In this document: piece by piece, positions 1 through 5,066 of the stretch | Layout: each line of letters opens with the position of its first letter | Position numbering within the stretch: position 1 is the first letter of the stretch | Origin: Methanothrix sp. | GTDB lineage: Archaea > Halobacteriota > Methanosarcinia > Methanotrichales > Methanotrichaceae | NCBI GenBank assembly: GCA_003162615.1 | Contig: PMNG01000077.1 | Location: forward strand, 3,247-9,338 | DNA length: 6,092 bases | Direction of reading: 5' to 3' | The notes under the pieces: model-generated | Told to the model about the DNA's origin: nothing | The model's database searches: none | Seen by the model: only the letters and a program-made list of their open reading frames with translations | Position numbers and translations under genes: made by a program

Positions 1-1445
1 TCGATGATCTGAGTCCTGCGCTCGTCCCCATAGGTCTCGCATAGCTCCTTCAGCTCTTCTTTGATTATGTTGAGGATCTCCAGGTTGCTGGAGAGGATCT
101 TCTTGAGCCGGGCGATGGTATTTTCAAGCTCCGCCGCCTCAGATACAATCTTCTCCTGCTCTAGACCAGTCAGGCGCTGCAGCCTCATGTCCAGTATGGC
201 CTTGGCTTGCTCCTCGCTCAGGGCGAAGGCCTGCATCAGGGAATCCTTTGCCTCGACAGGGGAAGGTGCTGCTTTTATGAGCCTGATCACTTCGTCGATG
301 TTCTTGAGCGCAATGAGCAACCCTGCTAAGATGTGGGCACGCTTCTCGGCCTGCAACAGATCAAACCTTGTCCTTCGCTCTATCACCTGCGAGCGGTAGT
401 AGATGTAATGCTCAAGGGTCTGCTTCAGGGAGAGGGTCTTGGGCTCGCCGTCAACCAGGACCAGGTTGTTTATGCCAAAGCTCGTCTGGAGTGGAGTATG
501 CTTGTGTAGCTGGTTTAAGACCACATGGACGTTAAAACCGGTCTTGACCTCTACAACAAAGCGTATGCCATCCTTATCCGACTCGTCCCTAAGATCGGAT
601 ATGCCCTCCAGCCTGCCAGCCTTGATCATCTCGGCCATGTCCTCGATCATCTTGGCCTTGTTCACCTGGTAGGGAAGCTCAGTGAAGATTATCTTGGTGC
701 TCCTGGGTCCTTCCTCGATCTCAGACTTGGCCTGCATCAGTATGCTGCCCCGGCCTGTCATGTAGGCGGCCTCTATCCCCGCCCGGCCCACAATGTAGCC
801 GCCCGTGGGAAAATCCGGACCGGGCAGGTGAGTCATCAGGTCGCCCAATGTCGCATCTGGTGCGTCTATGAGGTGGACGATTGCTCTGGCAAGCTCCTTA
901 AGATTGTGAGGAGGAATGTTTGTGGCCATGCCTACAGCTATGCCCGTGGAACCATTGAGCAGCAGGTTGGGCAGTTTGGCCGGAAGAACCGTGGGCTCCT
1001 TGAGAGATCCGTCATAGTTGGGTACGAAATCAACGGTGTCCTTCTCGATGTCTAGAAGCATCTCGCCTGCAATCTTTGAGAGACGAACCTCAGTGTAACG
1101 CATGGCAGCAGCCGGGTCTCCATCGATGGACCCGAAGTTGCCCTGACCGTCTATAAGCGGATAGCGCATGGAGAAAGTTTGAGCCATCCGGACCATGGTC
1201 TCGTAGATGGCGGCGTCACCGTGAGGGTGATATTTACCCATCACGTCTCCGACCACGCGAGCCGACTTCTTGTAGGGCTGATCGTGGGTCATACCCTGTT
1301 CGTACATGGCGTAGAGAATCCGCCTGTGAACGGGCTTCAGACCGTCTCTGACATCGGGCAAGGCCCTGCTCACGATAACGCTCATTGCGTAATCGATAAA
1401 GGAGGACTTCATCTCCTCAGTGATGTTAACCTGTACTTCCGTCAA
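1..1445 (-). CDS. gyrA: DNA gyrase subunit A, 3' end outside window
   Basis: Breakage-reunion subunit of DNA gyrase (A2B2), which introduces negative supercoils using ATP hydrolysed by GyrB; cytoplasmic and chromosome-associated. About 481 codons are visible, covering the winged-helix and tower part of the N-terminal domain. The C-terminal DNA-wrapping domain and GyrA box lie beyond the left edge. The family signature SFIDYAMSVIVSRALPDVR is at residues 15-33. The catalytic tyrosine is Tyr117 in AAAMRYTE, and GSTGIAVGMATNIPPHNL is at about 165-182. The start chosen is TTG at 1445-1443. It has GAGGTGG just upstream, whereas the in-frame TTG at 1457 has no ribosome binding site and a TGA lies just above it. 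It begins 8 nt after the gyrB stop, so co-transcription and coupled translation are likely. The usual quinolone-contact Ser/Asp pair reads Ala78/Glu82. Identity is certain; only the exact start is open. Confidence 0.97.
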   Translation of the reverse strand, partial: MTEVQVNITEEMKSSFIDYAMSVIVSRALPDVRDGLKPVHRRILYAMYEQGMTHDQPYKKSARVVGDVMGKYHPHGDAAIYETMVRMAQTFSMRYPLIDGQGNFGSIDGDPAAAMRYTEVRLSKIAGEMLLDIEKDTVDFVPNYDGSLKEPTVLPAKLPNLLLNGSTGIAVGMATNIPPHNLKELARAIVHLIDAPDATLGDLMTHLPGPDFPTGGYIVGRAGIEAAYMTGRGSILMQAKSEIEEGPRSTKIIFTELPYQVNKAKMIEDMAEMIKAGRLEGISDLRDESDKDGIRFVVEVKTGFNVHVVLNQLHKHTPLQTSFGINNLVLVDGEPKTLSLKQTLEHYIYYRSQVIERRTRFDLLQAEKRAHILAGLLIALKNIDEVIRLIKAAPSPVEAKDSLMQAFALSEEQAKAILDMRLQRLTGLEQEKIVSEAAELENTIARLKKILSSNLEILNIIKEELKELCETYGDERRTQII

Positions 1446-1448
1446 AAG

Positions 1449-1456
1449 CCACCTCA
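1449..1456 (-). promoter_or_regulatory. gyrA ribosome binding site overlapping the gyrB stop
   Basis: On the minus strand TGAGGTGG contains the gyrB stop codon TGA and pairs with the archaeal 16S tail. It lies 3-4 nt before a TTG. This decides the gyrA start at 1445 and suggests ribosomes finishing gyrB re-initiate on gyrA. Confidence 0.7.
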
Positions 1457-3346
1457 AACATCAAGGTTCTTTACATCCCTGGCGTGAGCTTCGATGAACT
1501 CCCTTCTCGGCTCCACCTGATCGCCCATGAGAATGGTGAATATGCGATCTGCTTCAACTGCGTCCTCGAGGGTGACCTTCAGCATGGTCCTCTTCTCAGG
1601 GTTCATCGTCGTCTCCCAAAGCTGTTCAGGGTTCATCTCTCCCAGGCCCTTGTACCTCTGGATTGTCGGCTTTGCCAGGGATTTTACCATCTGGTTGAGT
1701 TCATCGTCAGAATAGGCGTAGTTGACCTGCTTACCCTTCTTGACCTGATAGAGAGGAGGTTGAGCGATGTAGATGTAGCCCGCGTCGATTAGGGGCTTCA
1801 TGTACCTGTAAAAGAAGGTCAAGATTAGGGTCCGAATGTGCGAGCCGTCCACATCGGCATCTGTCATTATTACAACCTTGTGGTACCTTGCCTTCACGAT
1901 ATCGAACTCGTCTCCAATCCCAGTTCCCAGGGCCACGATCATGTTCCTGATCTCGTTGTTCTTCAGGATCTTGTCCAGCCTGGCGCGCTCGACGTTCAGG
2001 ATCTTTCCACGCAGCGGCAGTATGGCCTGGAAGTGCCTGTTCCTTCCCTGCTTAGCCGAGCCGCCTGCTGATTCGCCCTCCACGATGTAGATCTCGCATT
2101 TTGAGGGGTCGTTGTCTGAGCAGTCAGCGAGCTTACCAGGCAAGCCCCCAGATCCCAGGGCGTTCTTTCTTCGAGTCAGCTCTTTGGCTTTTCGGGCGGC
2201 CTCGCGTGCGCGCAAAGCTTCCGCCGCCTTTTCCACAATGGTCATGGCCGCCTGGCGGTTTTCCTCGAAATACTCAGCCAGGCCTTCAGAGACCAGGGAC
2301 TCGATTATGCCCCGTATAGCGCTGTTCCCCAACCTCGTCTTGGTCTGACCCTCAAACTGCGGATCGGGGAGCTTGACGCTGATGACGGCTACAAGCCCCT
2401 CTCTCAGATCTTCGCCTCCCAGTTTGGCCTCGTTCTTGAGGAGTTTGTTGACTCGAGCATACTCGTTTACTGTCTTTGTCAGTGCCGCTCGAAAGCCCAT
2501 GAGATGAGTGCCACCCTCACGGGTGTTGATATTGTTGGCGTAGGAGAAGATGTTCTCGTTATAGGAGTTGTTGTACTGCAGCGCCACTTCGACCTGTGTT
2601 CCGTTCTTGCTGCGGGAGATGTAGACAGGGGGTTTGTGCAGCGCTTCTTTGTTGGTATTGAGGTATTCCACAAAGGATACTATGCCGCCCTCGTATCGGA
2701 AGTCGTTCTCTTTGTCGGTTCGTTCGTCCTTTATGGTGATCTTCAAGCCGCGGTTGAGAAAGGCCAGCTCCCTCAACCTGGAAGAGAGCGTATCGAAGTT
2801 GTACTCGGTTTCCTCGAAGATCGTTGCATCGGGCTTGAAGGTAACTGTGGTGCCCGTGTGTTCCGACTCTCCCCTGACCTCGACTTCAGAGGCAACGTTG
2901 CCGTGTTCGTACCTCTGCCAGTAAATTCGGCGGTTCCTTCTGACCTCAACTTCCATCCATTCCGAGAGGGCGTTGACAACGGAGACCCCGACGCCGTGCA
3001 GCCCGCCGGAGAAGCTGTAGGACTCGTGATCGAACTTGCCACCTGCGTGCAGCATAGTCATGACGATCTCCAGGGCTGGGCGGTTGTACTGGGGATGGAT
3101 GTCCACAGGGATTCCCCGGCCGTTATCTCTGACCGAGACGCTGCCATCCTGGCGGATGCTGACGTTAATTTCGGTGCAGTAGCCGGCCATGGCCTCGTCT
3201 ATACTGTTGTCTACCACCTCGTACACAAGATGATGAAGGCCCAAGGTATCCGTAGACCCGATGTACATGGAAGGCCTGCGCCTAACAGCCTCTAGACCTT
3301 CCAGGACCTGAATCTGGCTCGCGTCATAGCCTGTTGCATCGCTCAA
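1454..3346 (-). CDS. gyrB: DNA gyrase subunit B
   Basis: ATPase subunit of DNA gyrase, partner of GyrA encoded directly downstream. It has 630 residues, the normal length for the short GyrB type without the extra insert of the E. coli protein. The GHKL ATPase domain shows YEVVDNSIDEA (catalytic Glu43, Mg-binding Asn47), DNGRGIP (74-80) and GGLHGVGVSVVNALS (114-128). The transducer domain carries QTKTRLGN, with ATP-contacting Lys336. The TOPRIM domain has EGESAGGSAKQGRNR from Glu423 and DADVDGSH (496-503), which bind the metals used in cleavage. The tail has QRYKGLGEMNP (563-573), the GyrA-interacting end. The start is TTG at 3346-3344: an in-frame TAA sits 9 nt upstream, no ATG lies before residue 27, and a full AGGAGG precedes it. 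A short leader and BRE/TATA lie upstream. Topoisomerase VI B is excluded because the TOPRIM and GyrB C-terminal motifs are present. Confidence 0.98.
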   Translation of the reverse strand: MSDATGYDASQIQVLEGLEAVRRRPSMYIGSTDTLGLHHLVYEVVDNSIDEAMAGYCTEINVSIRQDGSVSVRDNGRGIPVDIHPQYNRPALEIVMTMLHAGGKFDHESYSFSGGLHGVGVSVVNALSEWMEVEVRRNRRIYWQRYEHGNVASEVEVRGESEHTGTTVTFKPDATIFEETEYNFDTLSSRLRELAFLNRGLKITIKDERTDKENDFRYEGGIVSFVEYLNTNKEALHKPPVYISRSKNGTQVEVALQYNNSYNENIFSYANNINTREGGTHLMGFRAALTKTVNEYARVNKLLKNEAKLGGEDLREGLVAVISVKLPDPQFEGQTKTRLGNSAIRGIIESLVSEGLAEYFEENRQAAMTIVEKAAEALRAREAARKAKELTRRKNALGSGGLPGKLADCSDNDPSKCEIYIVEGESAGGSAKQGRNRHFQAILPLRGKILNVERARLDKILKNNEIRNMIVALGTGIGDEFDIVKARYHKVVIMTDADVDGSHIRTLILTFFYRYMKPLIDAGYIYIAQPPLYQVKKGKQVNYAYSDDELNQMVKSLAKPTIQRYKGLGEMNPEQLWETTMNPEKRTMLKVTLEDAVEADRIFTILMGDQVEPRREFIEAHARDVKNLDV

Positions 3347-3355
3347 AACTGATTA

Positions 3356-3365
3356 AACCTCCTGA
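3356..3365 (-). promoter_or_regulatory. gyrB ribosome binding site, supports TTG start
   Basis: The minus-strand sequence TCAGGAGGTT is a near-perfect match to the 16S anti-Shine-Dalgarno. About 10 nt separate it from the TTG at 3346. With the in-frame stop between them, it leaves TTG as the only credible start for full-length GyrB. Confidence 0.8.
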
Positions 3366-3397
3366 ATAATTAGGACCGTAATGAAATAACTTGAGCA

Positions 3398-3415
3398 CAT
3401 ATAAGCTTTTCCCCT
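3398..3415 (-). promoter_or_regulatory. gyrB-gyrA promoter (BRE and TATA box)
   Basis: Read on the minus strand, the purine-rich run AGGGGAAAAG (BRE-like) is followed by CTTATATG (TATA-like, 3405-3398). With the usual archaeal spacing, transcription would start near 3376, giving a leader of about 30 nt that contains the AGGAGG site. Just upstream on the minus strand, TTAGATA occurs twice on the plus strand (3416-3422 and 3425-3431) around the palindrome AGATATCT. The position is consistent, but the start site is predicted, not seen. Confidence 0.6.
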
Positions 3416-3470
3416 TTAGATATCTTAGATAATATTTACAGTTCATCATATTTAACTTGTCGGTCGAAGT

Positions 3471-3483
3471 TGAACATTGTTCA
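3471..3483. repeat. Palindrome TGAACA-T-TGTTCA, candidate operator
   Basis: A perfect 6-1-6 inverted repeat lies between the divergent gyrB and RAM-protein promoters. It is about 65 bp upstream of the gyrB TATA box and about 45 bp upstream of the first plus-strand TATA box. The size and symmetry suit a dimeric helix-turn-helix regulator. The adjacent RAM protein has no DNA-binding domain, so the binder would have to be encoded elsewhere. No second copy was noticed in the window. Confidence 0.35.
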
Positions 3484-3514
3484 TTAAAACGCAGAAACCA
3501 CCGACTTAGAACAA

Positions 3515-3535
3515 CCCAAAAAATTTTTTATATAG
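3515..3535 (+). promoter_or_regulatory. Distal BRE/TATA module of the RAM-domain gene
   Basis: CCC followed by six A (BRE-like) and six T leads into ATATAG, a strong archaeal TATA-like box near 3527-3535. The expected start would be near 3557, giving a leader of about 130 nt. It resembles the module at 3569-3586 closely. Confidence 0.45.
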
Positions 3536-3568
3536 TTTAATTAGAATTATCAAAATCAGGGTTATTGT

Positions 3569-3586
3569 CTCAAAAAATTTATATAG
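3569..3586 (+). promoter_or_regulatory. Proximal BRE/TATA module of the RAM-domain gene
   Basis: CTCAAAAAATTTATATAG combines a BRE-like A-run with the TATA box TTTATATA. The expected start near 3608 would give a leader of about 78 nt with a possible short upstream frame. This is the nearer and probably main promoter of the gene at 3686. Confidence 0.55.
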
Positions 3587-3660
3587 ATTGCCGTTGATAT
3601 TAACTCTCCCAAGTTTGGCACCTAGTACTCTCAAGCACAAGTATCAACATAGGAACAAAA

Positions 3661-3723
3661 ATGGTATTCATAGTGGGGGAATTGAATGGTATTTGGAATG
3701 ACCATGATAAAAGTCAAGCATAG
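3661..3723 (+). other. Possible 20-codon upstream frame overlapping the RAM gene start
   Basis: An ATG at 3661 has AGGA 6 nt upstream and opens a 20-codon frame ending at TAG 3721-3723. It overlaps the first 13 codons of the RAM-domain gene in another frame. The peptide begins MVFIVGELNG and resembles no family I know. It may be chance, or a translated leader that tunes the downstream start. ATGGTATT occurs at both start sites (3661 and 3686), hinting at a small local duplication. Confidence 0.25.
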
Positions 3724-3958
3724 TCAAGACAGCATTGCTTATCAGACGATCCAATCAATAAAAGGGGTAAAAGAGATCTACAGGATCTTCGGTGAGTACA
3801 ACTTTTTCCTGATTATGGACGCTTACAGGCGTGGGGATCTGGACAAAATTGTTGATGAGATTCGCACGACAGGGGATGTAGTTGAAATCCGACCCGTTCT
3901 AGTCACGACGGATAGTGATCTAGCTGGCCTAAGGCTTTCTGAGTCGGCACTTAGCTAA
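3686..3958 (+). CDS. Stand-alone AsnC/Lrp ligand-binding (RAM) domain protein
   Basis: A 90-residue protein matching the C-terminal effector-binding and oligomerisation domain of Lrp/AsnC regulators, without the helix-turn-helix. The pattern seen is a beta strand MVFGMTMIKVKH (1-12), a helix over about 14-25, VKEIYRIFGEYNFFLIMDA (28-46) with the conserved G-x-[YF]-[DN] turn, a helix around LDKIVDEIRTTGDV, and strand VVEIRPVLVT. Family members of this size form dimers or octamers that bind amino acids or other small ligands and may modulate full-length Lrp proteins; the ligand here is unknown. ATG 3686 is favoured because GGGGGA lies 5 nt upstream and a TGA immediately precedes it. ATG 3698 and 3704 are weaker choices. 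It is divergent from gyrBA with 339 bp between, two promoter modules and a palindrome. No clear terminator follows. Confidence 0.8.
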   Translation: MVFGMTMIKVKHSQDSIAYQTIQSIKGVKEIYRIFGEYNFFLIMDAYRRGDLDKIVDEIRTTGDVVEIRPVLVTTDSDLAGLRLSESALS

Positions 3959-4341
3959 ATCTAATTCATAACATAATGGCGGCCCTGAGGCAATCAAAAA
4001 GACCGCGTGCGCAAGACAGTAATTTCAATGGGTTTGTGATGAGTGCATCATTTATCCGAAGCATTATCTACGTGAATCGCCGCCTCGGATTATAATTCGC
4101 ATTACAGCCAGCCATAGAACCAAAATGACCGCTGAGACCGAGTCCACGATCATTTCATCCATAATTAGACGCTTCCGCGTTTGTCTTATCACCCATGTTT
4201 ATCAAATAGTTATTTATGAATTTATCATACAATAATAAATTTGATTGTTAATGATTTGACTCTTAAGGCTGAAAGAGGTTATCCTTAGGCCTGAAGTACA
4301 CGAAAATTGATGCATCCATAAAAGATAAGGACAGGACACGT
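3959..4341. other. Gene-free AT-rich intergenic region
   Basis: No frame of convincing length, no ribosome binding site and no tRNA-like fold was seen on either strand. It holds a small hairpin TGATG-AGTG-CATCA (4037-4050) followed by TTT, perhaps a weak terminator for the RAM gene. Further right is an AT-rich stretch (about 4200-4250) with overlapping inverted repeats. Near 4261-4295 the related words CTTAAGGCTGAA and CTTAGGCCTGAA form a loose direct repeat. Confidence 0.5.
4201..4245. repeat. Overlapping AT-rich inverted repeats
   Basis: ATCAAAT (4201-4207) is complementary to ATTTGAT (4239-4245), and AATTTAT (4219-4225) to ATAAATT (4235-4241) with a 9-nt loop. The two right arms overlap, so the pairings exclude each other. 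In so AT-rich a stretch this can arise by chance; a bidirectional termination or DNA-bending site is possible. Confidence 0.3.
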
Positions 4342-4572
4342 TTATCTCTTCAACGAGATCAACAGCTTTCTGGATCCTTGCGATTCTTGTCTCCCCGTTC
4401 TGGCGCAGGATCGAACAATGCGGCCTTCATGTTCTAAATCTGAAAGAACAGGATCTAACGCTGATTGCCTCATCCCCAGTCGACGGCATAACATTCCGGT
4501 TTCTATAGAACCATCATAAGATGCCAACTCCTGCAAAACTCTACTGTACAGGTCCTGTTGAATGTGTTTCAC
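4342..4572 (-). CDS. Small winged-helix-like protein, function unknown
   Basis: A 76-residue basic protein. Its pattern suggests a compact winged helix: helix 1 DLYSRVLQELASYD (7-20), helix 2 ETGMLCRRLGM (24-34), a recognition-like helix QSALDPVLSDLEHEG (36-50), then a strand RIVRS and a wing rich in Arg, Ser and Gly ending in the strand KLLISLK. The layout resembles the DNA-binding part of small archaeal regulators or FeoC-like proteins, but it lacks the Cys cluster of FeoC, having only two scattered cysteines. The start is GTG 4572-4570 with GGTGA 7 nt upstream, matching the archaeal 16S tail, and a plausible TATA box further up; this supports a real gene. A DNA-binding role is inferred from pattern only, and no target is evident. 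Confidence 0.6.
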   Translation of the reverse strand: MKHIQQDLYSRVLQELASYDGSIETGMLCRRLGMRQSALDPVLSDLEHEGRIVRSCARTGRQESQGSRKLLISLKR

Positions 4573-4579
4573 TTTTCTT

Positions 4580-4620
4580 TCACCGCACGTTTCTGCCAGC
4601 TTTGTCTCGCTAATTTATTT
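4580..4620 (-). promoter_or_regulatory. Promoter and ribosome binding site of the winged-helix gene
   Basis: On the minus strand CGAAATAAATTA (TATA-like part at 4620-4611 with a CGAAA-type BRE) lies about 40-50 nt before the GTG start. GGTGA follows at 4584-4580, 7 nt before GTG. The predicted transcription start near 4590 gives a leader just long enough to include the ribosome binding site. Confidence 0.45.
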
Positions 4621-4647
4621 CGATCTCTTCGTTCCGTAATCTTCGTC

Positions 4648-4743
4648 TCACTGTGAAATGTAACAGGCGTTCGCCCTAAATACTTCCTTGTAGTACGCAC
4701 GTATTCCAGGTGAAGGGACGTTTCTCTTAAGACCGTCAGCCAT
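4648..4743 (-). CDS. Possible 31-residue ORF inside repeat copy 1
   Basis: ATG at 4743-4741 is preceded by AAGGAGG with a 5-nt spacer, an excellent ribosome binding site. It opens MADGLKRNVPSPG... and ends in CYISQ before TGA. The frame is also open upstream to an ATG at 4836 (62 residues in all), but that start has no ribosome binding site. The peptide has no signal or membrane segment and I do not recognise it. The corresponding stretch of copy 2 (minus strand, about 5020-4953) keeps the GGAGG-ATG and related words ADGL, NVPS and EVF but is frameshifted and interrupted. It could be a small protein or an accident of the repeat. It lies 75 nt upstream of the winged-helix gene on the same strand. 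Confidence 0.3.
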   Translation of the reverse strand: MADGLKRNVPSPGIRAYYKEVFRANACYISQ

Positions 4744-4787
4744 CTGGTCCTCCTTAGTCCCTTCCCCTACTATCTTGATATCCAATG
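4678..4787. repeat. Structured direct repeat, copy 1
   Basis: First of two diverged direct copies. Copy 1 begins AAATACTTC (4678). After 34 nt, GAAGGGAC (4712-4719) pairs perfectly with GTCCCTTC (4757-4764). Inside, GACC (4731-4734) pairs with GGTC (4746-4749), leaving an 11-nt loop and unpaired segments of 11 and 7 nt. The 34-nt left flank aligns to copy 2 without gaps, and weaker similarity continues right to about 4787. The family is not one I recognise; candidates are a structured RNA, a MITE-like element or a decayed gene. Confidence 0.65.
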
Positions 4788-4836
4788 CTTTAGATTTTGC
4801 GGCACAGAGGTTTAAATCGAGAGTCTGAAACTTCAT

Positions 4837-4952
4837 GAAGGCGATGTTCTAGGCGAGGGTTAATATTGTGTCTCTTGCATCGTGGACCCCTACACATCCT
4901 CTATTCGTTTTTTTGTATCCTTCAAAGAACTAAGCCATCAACCGTGATGATG
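4837..4952. other. Spacer between the two repeat copies
   Basis: No gene is visible. It contains a seven-T run on the plus strand (4908-4914) that could end plus-strand transcripts. A minus-strand AATATTAA (about 4867-4860) sits about 27 nt upstream of the ATG at 4836, where a TATA box for a leaderless transcript would lie. Confidence 0.3.
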
Positions 4953-5066
4953 AAATACTTCTTGGTACAATGTCCAAGTTTCAAGCGAAGGGACGTTATA
5001 CGTCAGACCGTCGGCCCCATTGGTCCTCCATATTAGTTCCTTCGCTTACCAACACCATCTGCCATG
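4953..5066. repeat. Structured direct repeat, copy 2
   Basis: Second copy, about 275 bp to the right in the same orientation, beginning AAATACTTC (4953). Its outer stem is longer: AAGCGAAGGGAC (4983-4994) pairs with GTTCCTTCGCTT (5036-5047) over 12 pairs including one G-T. On plus-strand RNA this is a G-U wobble; on minus-strand RNA it would be a C-A mismatch, which favours a plus-strand RNA. The inner stem GACC/GGTC (5006-5009, 5022-5025) is kept. Differences in core length from copy 1 are 1 nt in the loop and 3 nt in the right unpaired segment. It ends at or just inside the first start codon of the TPR gene. Confidence 0.65.

Noticed and set aside
2504..3295. Plus-strand 263-codon open frame
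   Set aside because: Lies entirely antisense to the ATPase half of gyrB, whose motifs are intact; no ribosome binding site or family pattern. The other long frames within 1-3346 opposite gyrA and gyrB were rejected for the same reason.
3416..3431. TTAGATA direct repeat around AGATATCT as an operator
   Set aside because: Very short and AT-rich next to the gyrB BRE; chance is likely, so it is only mentioned under the promoter.
4037..4053. Hairpin TGATG-AGTG-CATCA as terminator of the RAM gene
   Set aside because: Five pairs with only three T after it and about 80 bp past the stop; too weak to call.
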